A stretch of DNA of 44,033 nucleotides from the NCBI GenBank assembly GCA_022791135.1, contig JAAVYM010000080.1, positions 1 to 44,033 on the forward strand. Direction: 5' to 3'. The notes under the pieces are model-generated. The model was not told the origin of the DNA. It ran no database searches and saw nothing but the letters and a program-made list of their open reading frames with translations. The position numbers and the translations under genes were made by a program. The DNA is from Oscillibacter sp. (GTDB lineage Bacteria; Bacillota; Clostridia; Oscillospirales; Oscillospiraceae). Positions within the stretch are counted from its first letter, which is position 1. Each line of letters begins with the position of its first letter. Positions 23,271-32,365 of this stretch are shown here, in pieces.

Positions 23271-23960
23271 ATGCCCGCAGAGATTTATGTGGTGGACGAC
23301 GAGGCGTCCATTGCCGATTTGGTGGAGCTGTACCTCAAAAACGAGGGCTTTGCCGTCCGCAAGTTCTACAGCGCCCTTCCCGCCCTGGCGGCTGTGGAGC
23401 AAAGCCCGCCGGACCTGGCGGTCCTGGACGTGATGCTGCCGGATATGGACGGCTTCGCGCTGTGCCAGCGCATCCGGGAGCGCTACGTCTTTCCCGTCCT
23501 CATGCTTACCGCCCGGGTGGAAGACATTGACAAGATCACCGGTCTCACCCTGGGGGCGGACGATTACATTACCAAGCCTTTCAATCCCCTGGAGCTGGTG
23601 GCCCGGGTCAAGACCCAGCTCCGCCGCTGCACCCGCTATAACCGCCCGCCCCAGGAGGAGGCCGAGGATTATGACATCCGGGGCCTTCAGATATCCAGCA
23701 AGACCCATAAGTGCTTTCTCTACGGCGAGGAGCTGGCCCTGACGCCGTTGGAGTTCTCCATCCTGTGGTACCTGTGCGGGAAGCAGGGCCGGGTGGTCCC
23801 CAGCGAGGAGCTGTTCGAGGCGGTTTGGGGGGAGAAGTACATGGACAGCAACAACACGGTCATGAGCCACATCGCTCGCCTGCGGGAAAAGATGCACGAG
23901 CCAAGCCGCCGGCCGAAATTCATCAAAACCGTCTGGGGGGTGGGGTACACCATTGAATGA
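23271..23960 (+). CDS. vanR: VanR-type response regulator (OmpR family)
   Basis: A 229-residue response regulator: receiver domain at about 1-115 with phospho-acceptor Asp53 (LAVLDVMLPDMDGF) and Lys in ITKPFNPLELVARVK, then an OmpR/PhoB winged helix at about 130-229 (LTPLEFSILWYLCGK, VWGEKYMDSNNTVMSHIARLREKM). The DLVELYLKNEGFAV helix is the kind seen in VanR proteins of the VanG type. ATG 23271 is chosen over the upstream TTG. It overlaps vanS by 8 bases. It should activate the vanG-vanXY-vanT genes on sensing cell-wall-active glycopeptides, probably through the phased repeats at 25093-25135. Confidence 0.85.
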   Translation: MPAEIYVVDDEASIADLVELYLKNEGFAVRKFYSALPALAAVEQSPPDLAVLDVMLPDMDGFALCQRIRERYVFPVLMLTARVEDIDKITGLTLGADDYITKPFNPLELVARVKTQLRRCTRYNRPPQEEAEDYDIRGLQISSKTHKCFLYGEELALTPLEFSILWYLCGKQGRVVPSEELFEAVWGEKYMDSNNTVMSHIARLREKMHEPSRRPKFIKTVWGVGYTIE

Positions 23961-25050
23961 CTTCAATTACACCGGGCGCATTTCCCGGAAGCTGCTGGGA
24001 CAGTATGCCCTGAGCCTGTTTGGTTCCTTGGGGCTAGTCAGCTTCCTGGCGGCGGCGTGCACGTTTTTCTTCGCCAGCTTCCCATTCTGGCGGAGCAATG
24101 TCGTTTTGACCTACCTGCTCTATTTCTGCCGGGACTACATACTGCTCTTGTTCCTGATCAGCGTGGGGCTGTGCTGGCTGGGGTGCACCGTCCACTTCAT
24201 CCGCAAGCCCTTGGACTTCCTGGACGAGATGGCGGAGGCGGCGGAGCAGCTGACCCAGCCGGACGACGACCCCATCGTCCTCTCGCCGGAGCTGGGGATG
24301 CTGGAGGAGCACCTGAACTGGGCGCACAGCCAGGCCCTCCGGGACCAGCGGGCCGCCCGGGAGGCGGAGCAGCGGAAAAACGACCTGGTGGTTTACCTGG
24401 CCCACGATTTAAAGACGCCCCTCACCAGCGTTATCGGCTATTTGACCCTTCTCCGGGACGAGCCGGACCTGTCCCCGGAGCTGCGGGGCCGCTACACCGG
24501 CGTGGCCCTGGACAAGGCGGAGCGGCTGGAGGATTTGATCAACGAGTTCTTTGAAATCACCCGCTTCAACCTGGCCCGGATGGAGCTGGAAAAGCGGCCC
24601 TGCGACCTCAGCCGGATGCTCCAGCAGGTGGCCAGTGAGTTTGCCCCCATGTTGGCGGAGCGGCAGTTGTCTTGTGAGCTGAACCTGCCGGAGTCCATGC
24701 CCTACTCCTGCGATCCGGACAAGCTGGCCAGGGTGTTTGACAATCTGCTGCGCAACGCCTGCTGGTACAGCAAGGCGGGGACAGCTGTGGGGATTGCCGC
24801 TACCCGGGGGGAGGGTGTGTTGACCCTGACCTTCACCAACAGCGGCGTAACCATCCCCCCGGAGAAGTTGGGGCGGATTTTTGAGCAGTTCTTCCGCCTG
24901 GACTCCTCCCGGGCCACCCGCACCGGCGGCGCGGGGCTGGGCCTGGCCATCGCCAAGGAGATCGTCGAGCTTCACGGCGGGAGCATTTCCGCCCGGAGCG
25001 AGGACGGCGAGACGGTCTTTACGGTGGTTCTTCCCGCCGGGTGCGCGTAG
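23953..25050 (+). CDS. vanS: VanS-type sensor histidine kinase
   Basis: A 365-residue membrane kinase. Two helices (about 15-42 and 55-80) frame a short extracellular loop, as in VanS. A HAMP-like linker follows, then the H box with His151 (YLAHDLKTPLTSVIGYLTLL), N box NLLRNACWYS, and the ATP lid FFRLDSSRATRTGGAGLGLA. The start is a TTG at 23953 inside vanR, preceded by a G-rich stretch; no ATG fits better. It should phosphorylate VanR under glycopeptide stress and keep it dephosphorylated otherwise. Gene pairing with vanR and the downstream ligase genes makes the identification firm; the ligand is not readable from the sequence. Confidence 0.85.
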   Translation: MNDFNYTGRISRKLLGQYALSLFGSLGLVSFLAAACTFFFASFPFWRSNVVLTYLLYFCRDYILLLFLISVGLCWLGCTVHFIRKPLDFLDEMAEAAEQLTQPDDDPIVLSPELGMLEEHLNWAHSQALRDQRAAREAEQRKNDLVVYLAHDLKTPLTSVIGYLTLLRDEPDLSPELRGRYTGVALDKAERLEDLINEFFEITRFNLARMELEKRPCDLSRMLQQVASEFAPMLAERQLSCELNLPESMPYSCDPDKLARVFDNLLRNACWYSKAGTAVGIAATRGEGVLTLTFTNSGVTIPPEKLGRIFEQFFRLDSSRATRTGGAGLGLAIAKEIVELHGGSISARSEDGETVFTVVLPAGCA

Positions 25051-25092
25051 TCTGCGGGCCTTTGGGCGTACAAATCGGGAGGTCCTTCCCCG

Positions 25093-25135
25093 CAAGAAAT
25101 TTGTAAGAATTTCGCCGGAAAATCCCAAGGACTTC
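25093..25135 (+). promoter_or_regulatory. Phased VanR-type binding repeats
   Basis: CAAGAAATTT (25093), TAAGAATTTC (25104) and CAAGGACTTC (25126) repeat at 11 and 22 bp, one and two helical turns, the layout bound by OmpR-family regulators such as VanR. They lie just upstream of the putative vanG promoter. Confidence 0.6.
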
Positions 25136-25169
25136 GCATAAAAGCCTTCAAACCCTACGCGCCTCGATT

Positions 25170-25178
25170 TGCTAGGAT
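25170..25178 (+). promoter_or_regulatory. Extended -10 of the vanG promoter
   Basis: TGCTAGGAT: a TGN extension before TAGGAT (25173-25178). No convincing -35 lies 17 bp upstream, as expected for an activator-dependent promoter just downstream of the repeats. Confidence 0.5.
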
Positions 25179-25230
25179 AAAGCCAGCAGATCGGGGCGCT
25201 TTTTAGTCCCGGAAAGGGGTTTGATTGACA

Positions 25231-26364
25231 ATGAAACACATTTTGGTTCTTTTTGGGGGCTACTCCAGCGAGCATGAGGTCTCCCTCCAGTCCGCCTGCG
25301 CGGTGCTGACCCATTTAGATGGTCGGAAATACCGCCCCCTGCCGGTGGGCGTCACCCGGGAGGGCCGCTGGCTTTACTACCCTGGGGATCCCCAGCGCCT
25401 GCCCGGCGGGGCATGGCAGGAGGATCCGGGCTGCGTTCCCTGCACGCTGCGGCTGGATCGGGGGCAGGCGGCGCTGCTGCTTCTAAACGGCGGGCAGGCC
25501 GCGGGGGAGTCCGCCGGCTGGCTGCCGGGGTGGGGGGCGCTGCCCATTGACGCCGCGTTTCCCGTGCTCCACGGACGAAATGGGGAGGATGGCACCGTCC
25601 AGGGGCTGCTGGAGCTGGCGGGCGTTCCGGTGATTGGCTGCGAGACGCTGTCCAGCGCCCTGTGCATGGACAAGGACCGTGCCCACAAGCTGGCGGCCCT
25701 AGCGGGCGTTCGGGTTCCCAGGAGCGCCGCTTTTTCCGCCGCTGCGCTGCCGGATTTTCCGGCGGCGGGGAGGAGCGGAAGGACGCCGCCCGGCTTGGAC
25801 GCGCCGCTGAAAGAGGCGGCGGAAGAGCTGGGCTATCCCCTCTTTGTAAAGCCCGTCCGGTCCGGGTCCTCCTTCGGCGTGAGCAGGGTAGAGCGGGCGG
25901 GGGACCTGCCTGCCGCCGTGGAGGCGGCCTTCCGGCAGGATGAGCGCATTTTGCTGGAGGAGGCCGTGCCGGGCTTTGAGGTGGGCTGCGCTGTTCTGGG
26001 AAACCCCGGCGGGATGGAGCTGACGGTGGGGGCCGTGGACGAGATTGAGCTTTCCGGCGGCTTGTTCGACTTCGAGGAGAAATACAGCCTGAAAACCTCC
26101 GCCATCCATTGCCCCGCCAGGATTTCCCCGGAAAAGGCGCGGGAGATTCAGGCGGCGGCGCGGGCTGTGTACACGGCGCTGGACTGCCGGGTATTCGCCC
26201 GGGTGGACTTCTTCCTCACTCCGGAGGGGGAGGTGGTGTTCAACGAGGTGAACACCATCCCCGGCTTTACCGCCCACAGCCGCTATCCCAGCATGATGCG
26301 GGCTGCCGGAGTGGACTTTGCGGCCCTGGTGGACCGCCTGGTGGAGCTGGGGGTGGAGGCATGA
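25231..26364 (+). CDS. vanG: D-Ala-D-Ser ligase, VanG type
   Basis: A 377-residue ATP-grasp ligase that joins D-Ala to D-Ser (or D-Ala) to make a peptidoglycan precursor with reduced vancomycin affinity. N-terminal LFGGYSSEHEVSLQSA, then FPVLHGRNGEDGTVQGLLEL and SALCMDKDRAHKL, are nearly the sequence I recall of enterococcal VanG. FVKPVRSGSSFGV and FNEVNTIPGFTAHSRYP give the ATP and metal sites. The omega loop has EKY (DFEEKYSLK), as in D-Ala and D-Ser ligases, not the D-lactate type. GGAAAGGGG precedes ATG 25231. Its stop overlaps vanXY (ATGA). The downstream serine racemase gene makes D-Ser the likely substrate. Around residues 165-180 there is an inserted Ala/Gly/Pro-rich stretch. Confidence 0.88.
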   Translation: MKHILVLFGGYSSEHEVSLQSACAVLTHLDGRKYRPLPVGVTREGRWLYYPGDPQRLPGGAWQEDPGCVPCTLRLDRGQAALLLLNGGQAAGESAGWLPGWGALPIDAAFPVLHGRNGEDGTVQGLLELAGVPVIGCETLSSALCMDKDRAHKLAALAGVRVPRSAAFSAAALPDFPAAGRSGRTPPGLDAPLKEAAEELGYPLFVKPVRSGSSFGVSRVERAGDLPAAVEAAFRQDERILLEEAVPGFEVGCAVLGNPGGMELTVGAVDEIELSGGLFDFEEKYSLKTSAIHCPARISPEKAREIQAAARAVYTALDCRVFARVDFFLTPEGEVVFNEVNTIPGFTAHSRYPSMMRAAGVDFAALVDRLVELGVEA

Positions 26365-27104
26365 GGGCCGTGACGCTGCGGCGGGAGCAGACCGCCCAGG
26401 GACCGCTGATTTTGGTGAACCCTTCCCACCCTCTCCGGGCCGGCCATCTGCCGGAGCTGACGGCCCCGGATCTCCGGAGGCCGGAGGTCCTGCTGGAGCG
26501 GCAGACGGCCCGGCTGTTGGCGGCCTGTGTCCAGGCGGCGGGGGGAGCGGGAGACATTGTCCCCGTCTCCGGCTGGCGGAGCCAGAGGGAACAGGAGGCC
26601 ATCTGGAGGGATACCTGGGCCAAGGAGGGTGAAGCCTTTACTCGCCGGTATGTGGCCCTGCCGGGGTGCAGTGAACATCAGACGGGACTGGCCATCGACC
26701 TGGGGAAGCGGGCGGAGCACATCGACTTCATCCGGCCGGATTTCCCGAAGGAGGGGGCCTGCGGGGTCTTTCGCCGCCTGGCGGCGGAGTACGGCTTCAT
26801 TCAGCGCTACCGGAGGGAAAAGGAGGCCGTCACCGGCATCGGGGAGGAACCCTGGCACTTCCGCTACGTGGGCGCGCCCCACGCGGCGCTGATGGAGGAG
26901 AACGGGCTGTGCCTGGAGGAGTACGGGGACTTCCTGCGCACTGGGCCGAAGCGCTGCCGCCTAGCCAACGGGCGGTGGGTGGAGGTCTTCTGGCTGAGCT
27001 GTCCCGGCGGGACGGTGGAGGCGGAGCTGCCGGAGGGAATCTGCCAGATTTCCGGAGACAACGGCGGCGGCTTCATCCTCACAGTCTGGGAGGGACCGGC
27101 ATGA
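26361..27104 (+). CDS. vanXY: VanXY-type D,D-dipeptidase/carboxypeptidase
   Basis: A 247-residue zinc peptidase of the M15 (VanY/VanX) type, which removes normal D-Ala-D-Ala ends so that only resistant precursors remain. Catalytic residues are all seen: His106 and Asp113 in SEHQTGLAIDLG, Glu163 and His166 in EEPWHFRYVG. There is no signal peptide or membrane helix, as in cytoplasmic VanXY proteins of VanC, VanE and VanG clusters. It starts within the vanG stop codon and ends within the vanT start codon, both ATGA overlaps, so the three genes are translationally coupled. The D,D-dipeptidase and carboxypeptidase balance cannot be read directly. Confidence 0.85.
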   Translation: MRAVTLRREQTAQGPLILVNPSHPLRAGHLPELTAPDLRRPEVLLERQTARLLAACVQAAGGAGDIVPVSGWRSQREQEAIWRDTWAKEGEAFTRRYVALPGCSEHQTGLAIDLGKRAEHIDFIRPDFPKEGACGVFRRLAAEYGFIQRYRREKEAVTGIGEEPWHFRYVGAPHAALMEENGLCLEEYGDFLRTGPKRCRLANGRWVEVFWLSCPGGTVEAELPEGICQISGDNGGGFILTVWEGPA

Positions 27105-29158
27105 GCGGGGGGCGGCCGGTCCTGGACCGCTTTCGCCTGCTGGCGGCGGCCCTGGTGGTGTGTATCCACACCGGACCCCTGGCGTCCTGGAGTCCGGCGG
27201 CGGACTTTTGGCTGTGCCGGGTGCTCGCCCGGATTGCGGTGCCGTTCTTCTTCCTATGCAGCGGGTACTTCCTGGCCCGGAGCGGGTGGAGGGACACCGG
27301 AAGGTTTTTGAAGAAGACATTGCTGCTTTACGCCGCCGCCGTGGCGCTGTATTTGCCGCTGAACCTCTATGGCGGCGGGTATGGGCCTCTGGAGTGGGGG
27401 AGGCGGCTGGTGACGGAGGGGACGCTGTACCACCTGTGGTACTTTCCCGCTGTGATCACGGGCGTCCTCGTGTCCCGGGGACTGGCCCGGCTGGGCACGC
27501 GCCGGGCGCTGGCGCTGGCGGGCGCACTGTACCTGCTGGGGCTGGGAGGTGACAGCTATTACGGCCTTGTGCGGAGGCTTCCGGGGGCGGGGGCATTTTA
27601 CGATGGGGTCTTTCGGGTGTTTTCCCAGAGCCGGAACGGGCTGTTTTTCGCGCCGCTGTTCTTGCTTTTGGGCGCGGCGGGGCTGCGGTGGAGCCGCCGG
27701 ACCTCCGCCCTGGGGGCCGGAGTGAGCCTGGCGGCGATGAGTGCCGAGGGCTTTTTCCTCCGGGAGCTGGGCTGGCAGCGGCATGACAGCATGTACCTCT
27801 TTTTGCCGCTGTGCATGGTGTTTTTCTTCTCGCTGCTGCTGGAGCAAAACCAGGGGGAGGACCGGCGGGCACGGCGGATGTCCATGCTGATCTACCTGGT
27901 CCATCCCCTTTGCATCGTGCTGGTCCGGGGCGGGGCCAAGGCAGCGGGGCTGACACCCTGGCTGGTGAAGGACAGCCGGGGGCACTTCCTGGCGGTATGG
28001 GCGCTGAGCCTGGCCGCCGCGTGGGTTCTGGACGTGCTGCGGCCCTTGCGGGTCCCGCCCCGGGGGCGGGCCTGGCGGGAGGTGGATCTGGGCGCCCTGG
28101 AGCACAACGCCCGGACCCTTCGGGATATGCTGCCCCAGGGCTGCGAGCTGATGGCGGTGCTGAAGGCCGACGCCTACGGCCACGGGGCCGTGAGGTGCGC
28201 CCGGCGGCTGCGGAGGGAGGAGGTCCGGGCCTTTGCCGTGGCCTGCCTCGCCGAGGGGATCGCCCTGCGGAAGGGGGGTGTCGGGGGAACGATTTTAATC
28301 CTGGGCTATACGCCGCCGGAGGCGGTTCCCCTGCTGCGCCGCTGGCGTCTGACCCAGACCGTGGCGGACGCGGCCCACGGCCATGCCCTGGCGGACATGG
28401 GGATCCCAATCCGGGTGCACCTGGCCCTGGACACGGGGATGCGCCGGCTGGGTATTCCTGCGGAGGATCTGGAGGTCCTGGAGAGCCTGTACCGGCGGCG
28501 GGAGCTTCGGATCGGCGGGGTATTCTCCCACCTTTGCGTCAGCGACGACCTGAGCCAGGAGACATATACCAAGGATCAGCTGGACCGCTTTTACAGGGCG
28601 GTGAAGCGGCTGAGGCAGGCGGGGCACGACGTGGGAAAGCTCCACGTCCAGGCCAGCTACGGCCTGCTGAATCTGCCGCCCCAGCCCTGCGGCTATGTCC
28701 GGGCGGGCATCGTGCTCTACGGCGTCTCCAGCGGGGAGGCCCGGCGGCAACCGGAGCTGCGGCCGGTGCTGTCCCTCCGGGCCAGAGTGGCCTGCGTGCG
28801 GACGCTCCGGCCCGGGGACCGGGCGGGCTACGGGCTGGACTTCCTGGCGCAGCGGGAGACGCGGCTGGCGGTGGTGACCATCGGCTACGCCGACGGGCTG
28901 CCCAGGGAGCTGGCCAAACGGGGCGGACGGGTCTTGCTGCACGGGGTTTCCTGCCCCATGGCGGGGCGGATGTGCATGGATCAGCTTCTGGTGGATGTGA
29001 CGGAGGCCCCGGAGGTCCGGGCCGGGGACATTGCCACGCTGATCGGCCGGGACGGCCGGGCTTTCATCCCGGCGGAGGAGACGGCGGAGCGCTGCGGGAC
29101 CATTGCCAACGAGCTGCTCTCCCGCCTGGGAACGCGGACCGTCCTGACCTTTGGGTGA
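27101..29158 (+). CDS. vanT: VanT-type membrane-bound serine racemase
   Basis: A 685-residue fusion. Residues 1-315 form an acyltransferase-3-like membrane domain of about ten helices, thought to import L-serine in VanT proteins. Residues 320-685 are a PLP alanine-racemase-like domain with the PLP lysine K355 (AVLKADAYGHG), LDTGMRRLGI and the GYADG and MAGRMCMDQLLVDV motifs. It would supply D-serine for the VanG ligase. The length is normal for VanT. It is the last gene of the cluster, overlapping vanXY by 4 bases. No terminator is visible before the pyrG promoter 37 bases on. The alternative, a plain alanine racemase, is ruled unlikely by the membrane domain and context. Confidence 0.88.
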   Translation: MSGGRPVLDRFRLLAAALVVCIHTGPLASWSPAADFWLCRVLARIAVPFFFLCSGYFLARSGWRDTGRFLKKTLLLYAAAVALYLPLNLYGGGYGPLEWGRRLVTEGTLYHLWYFPAVITGVLVSRGLARLGTRRALALAGALYLLGLGGDSYYGLVRRLPGAGAFYDGVFRVFSQSRNGLFFAPLFLLLGAAGLRWSRRTSALGAGVSLAAMSAEGFFLRELGWQRHDSMYLFLPLCMVFFFSLLLEQNQGEDRRARRMSMLIYLVHPLCIVLVRGGAKAAGLTPWLVKDSRGHFLAVWALSLAAAWVLDVLRPLRVPPRGRAWREVDLGALEHNARTLRDMLPQGCELMAVLKADAYGHGAVRCARRLRREEVRAFAVACLAEGIALRKGGVGGTILILGYTPPEAVPLLRRWRLTQTVADAAHGHALADMGIPIRVHLALDTGMRRLGIPAEDLEVLESLYRRRELRIGGVFSHLCVSDDLSQETYTKDQLDRFYRAVKRLRQAGHDVGKLHVQASYGLLNLPPQPCGYVRAGIVLYGVSSGEARRQPELRPVLSLRARVACVRTLRPGDRAGYGLDFLAQRETRLAVVTIGYADGLPRELAKRGGRVLLHGVSCPMAGRMCMDQLLVDVTEAPEVRAGDIATLIGRDGRAFIPAEETAERCGTIANELLSRLGTRTVLTFG

Positions 29159-29194
29159 GGCCGGAGAAATGAGGCGCGCCGGGGGAGACGCCCG

Positions 29195-29223
29195 TTGACA
29201 AGAGGGGATTCAGATGATAAGAT
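29195..29223 (+). promoter_or_regulatory. Promoter of pyrG
   Basis: A consensus TTGACA (29195-29200), a 17-bp spacer and TAAGAT (29218-29223). Confidence 0.8.
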
Positions 29224-29272
29224 GATCTGGTGTATGCGGTCCGGCGGCGATCCGGGCAGAACGAAAGAATAG

Positions 29273-30880
<1,608 letters not shown>

Positions 30881-30884
30881 GCCA

Positions 30885-30925
30885 AAAAGCAGAGGCTCCG
30901 GAAAACCGGAGCCTCTGCTTTTCCA
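30885..30925 (+). terminator. Intrinsic terminator after pyrG
   Basis: AAAAGCAGAGGCTCCGG (30885-30901) pairs perfectly with CCGGAGCCTCTGCTTTT (30906-30922), a 17-bp stem. Confidence 0.9.
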
Positions 30926-30944
30926 GCGCGATTAGAAAAGTTGA

Positions 30945-31130
30945 AGCGTGGGCGTGGGCATGTTAAAAGTTTCGTCAACCTTTTCAAAGGTTGCGGGGTC
31001 CAGGGGCGGCGCCCCTGGACGTGCCCCGCAGGGCGCGGAATTCCAACCCCCGCCCTGTAAAGCCCCCGCAGGGGGCGCATTGAAAGCGCCTTTGCCGCAA
31101 GGCGGCAAACAGTGCCCCGAAACGTGGGCA
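30945..31130. repeat. Composite hairpin-rich intergenic repeat
   Basis: Four inverted repeats in about 150 bp: AACCTTT/AAAGGTT (30977-30992), GTCCAGGGGC/GCCCCTGGAC (30998-31020), GCCCCC/GGGGGC (31062-31076) and TTTGCCG/CGGCAAA (31091-31109). The layout resembles intergenic repeats that I recall occurring in many copies in GC-rich Clostridia. No reading frame of quality lies in it. Only one copy is in this window. Confidence 0.55.
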
Positions 31131-31140
31131 AAATCTTGGT

Positions 31141-31389
31141 TCACGTTTTCAATAAATCCTCCGCCGTGACGTCCAGCGCCTGGGCCAGGGCCTTGAGTTC
31201 AATATCGGTGACAAAGCGCTGGCCGCTCTCAATGCGCTGGATGGCGTTTTTGTCCACGTCCAGGCCGCATACTTGGAGCAAGTCCGCCAAACCTCGTTGG
31301 GACAGCTTCGGTATTTTGGCCCTGCGCAGGGCGAACACTTGAGCGCCGCAAAGATTGTGTTTCCCGTCTGGAGCGCGATTTTTGTACAT
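31141..31389 (-). CDS. Small XRE-family DNA-binding protein
   Basis: An 82-residue protein that is almost only a helix-turn-helix of the Cro/CI (XRE) type: LSQRGLADLLQVCGLDVDKNAIQRIESGQRFVTD, then ELKALAQALDVTAEDLL. The start at 31389 (MYKNRAPDG) gives a plausible length. It diverges from a small hypothetical gene at 31491, and two related operators (31401-31417 and 31460-31476) lie between them, so it probably represses itself and the neighbour. This could be a small two-gene control module or the antitoxin half of a toxin-antitoxin pair, but the partner shows no recognisable toxin features. Confidence 0.75.
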   Translation of the reverse strand: MYKNRAPDGKHNLCGAQVFALRRAKIPKLSQRGLADLLQVCGLDVDKNAIQRIESGQRFVTDIELKALAQALDVTAEDLLKT

Positions 31390-31400
31390 AAAACCATCCT

Positions 31401-31417
31401 GACATTTAGTGATTGTT
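31401..31417. promoter_or_regulatory. XRE operator 1 (xre side)
   Basis: GACATTTAGTGATTGTT, an imperfect palindrome, is the same motif as the perfect site at 31460-31476, in inverted orientation. It lies 11 bp upstream of the xre start codon. Confidence 0.6.
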
Positions 31418-31459
31418 TTTTGATTATTTTATGATATCCTGTAGGAACAGATGACAGAT

Positions 31460-31476
31460 GACATTCGCTAAATGTC
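31460..31476. promoter_or_regulatory. XRE operator 2 (perfect palindrome)
   Basis: GACATTCGCTAAATGTC has arms GACATT and AATGTC. It lies 14 bp before the start of the divergent gene, so a bound repressor would block its expression. Confidence 0.65.
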
Positions 31477-31490
31477 AATAGGAAGGTTTT

Positions 31491-31745
31491 ATGGAAATTT
31501 TACCGGCAGAGCATGAAATAATGGCCTATGCCATCGGCGCATTGGTTTTGTCGCACTTAAAAGAGGACGAGGTCTGGAGAGAAATCCTCTTGGCGGCTGA
31601 GAGCAAAGCGATGAAGGCACTGCATGACATCCAGGAAGCATTGGACGACGATACTCTGGACGACCCGGGATGCTTTTACCGGATCGAGGCCATCCTGGAT
31701 GCGTTGGAAAGCAACGGGATCACGTCTTTACGCCACGACTGGTAA
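31491..31745 (+). CDS. Small acidic hypothetical protein divergent from xre
   Basis: An 84-residue soluble acidic protein (MEILPAEHEIMAYAIGALVL, then LHDIQEALDDDTLDDPG). GGAAGG lies before the ATG, and the gene faces the XRE gene across a shared control region, so it is very likely real. The sequence looks all-helical. I do not recognise the family. It shows no toxin catalytic motif. Confidence 0.6.
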   Translation: MEILPAEHEIMAYAIGALVLSHLKEDEVWREILLAAESKAMKALHDIQEALDDDTLDDPGCFYRIEAILDALESNGITSLRHDW

Positions 31746-31807
31746 TGAAAAGATAAAGGAGCATCTTTATGAAACGGAAATTATTTGCTTCGGAGAGTGT
31801 GGGCTGA

Positions 31808-31847
31808 CCGGGAGGCTGGCAAATCCACACTGAGCCATTCCTCCCGG
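31808..31847 (+). other. Inverted repeat in the leader of the RNHCP gene
   Basis: CCGGGAGG (31808-31815) and CCTCCCGG (31840-31847) form an 8-bp stem. A 12-codon frame with an AAAGGAG site (starting near 31769) precedes it; nothing shows that it is translated. Confidence 0.3.
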
Positions 31848-31875
31848 AAGGTACGGAACATCTTCAGGAGGAACT

Positions 31876-32301
31876 ATGAACCGCGAGAATAAACGGAAAC
31901 TATACGAAAAAGGCTATTACAAAACCCATCCCTGCATCGAGGCGTTTACCTGCCGGGCCTGCGGCCGCCTGGTTACTCCCGGCGGAGCGGGTTCCGGCCA
32001 CCGCAACCACTGCCCCAACTGCCTCACCAGCGTCCATCTGGACGTGGAACCCGGCGACCGTGCGGCGGATTGCGGGGGCGTGATGGACCCCATTGCCGTG
32101 TGGGTCCGCAAGGGCGGGGAGTGGGCGGTGGTCCACCGCTGCCGCCGGTGCGGGACCCTCAGCTCCAACCGGGTGGCCGTGGACGACAACCCCATGAAGC
32201 TGATGAGCATTGCCATGAGGCCCCTGTGCCAGCCGCCCTTCCCACTGGAGCGCATCGAGGAGATGACCGCCCTGATGGGCGGGGACGGCCGCATGGAATA
32301 G
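31876..32301 (+). CDS. RNHCP-domain zinc-ribbon protein
   Basis: A 141-residue protein built on the RNHCP domain: CRACG, then HRNHCPNCLTSVHLD, with a second Cys pair CRRCGTLSSNR. The four cysteine pairs probably bind zinc. CAGGAGG precedes the ATG. The family is known as a domain of unknown function, sometimes linked to RNA or ribosome-related roles without proof. It follows the small hypothetical gene by 130 bases and precedes a hairpin terminator at 32309. Confidence 0.8.
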   Translation: MNRENKRKLYEKGYYKTHPCIEAFTCRACGRLVTPGGAGSGHRNHCPNCLTSVHLDVEPGDRAADCGGVMDPIAVWVRKGGEWAVVHRCRRCGTLSSNRVAVDDNPMKLMSIAMRPLCQPPFPLERIEEMTALMGGDGRME

Positions 32302-32308
32302 CCTAAGC

Positions 32309-32335
32309 CGGGCAAGGCCAAAAGCCTTGCCCGAC
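32309..32335 (+). terminator. Hairpin terminator after the RNHCP gene
   Basis: CGGGCAAGGC (32309-32318) pairs with GCCTTGCCCG (32324-32333) around a CAAAA loop, followed only by ACTTAAAA, so it is weak. Confidence 0.6.
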
Positions 32336-32365
32336 TTAAAATCACATGGAAGGGACTGCTTTTCT

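Noticed and set aside
27811-29172. Plus-strand frame of 453 codons overlapping vanT in another frame
   Set aside because: Gly/Ala/Pro-rich shadow; vanT in the correct frame holds the membrane and racemase motifs.
31746-31875. Twelve-codon leader peptide with AAAGGAG
   Set aside because: Too short and featureless (no amino-acid runs) to support as a coding gene or attenuator.
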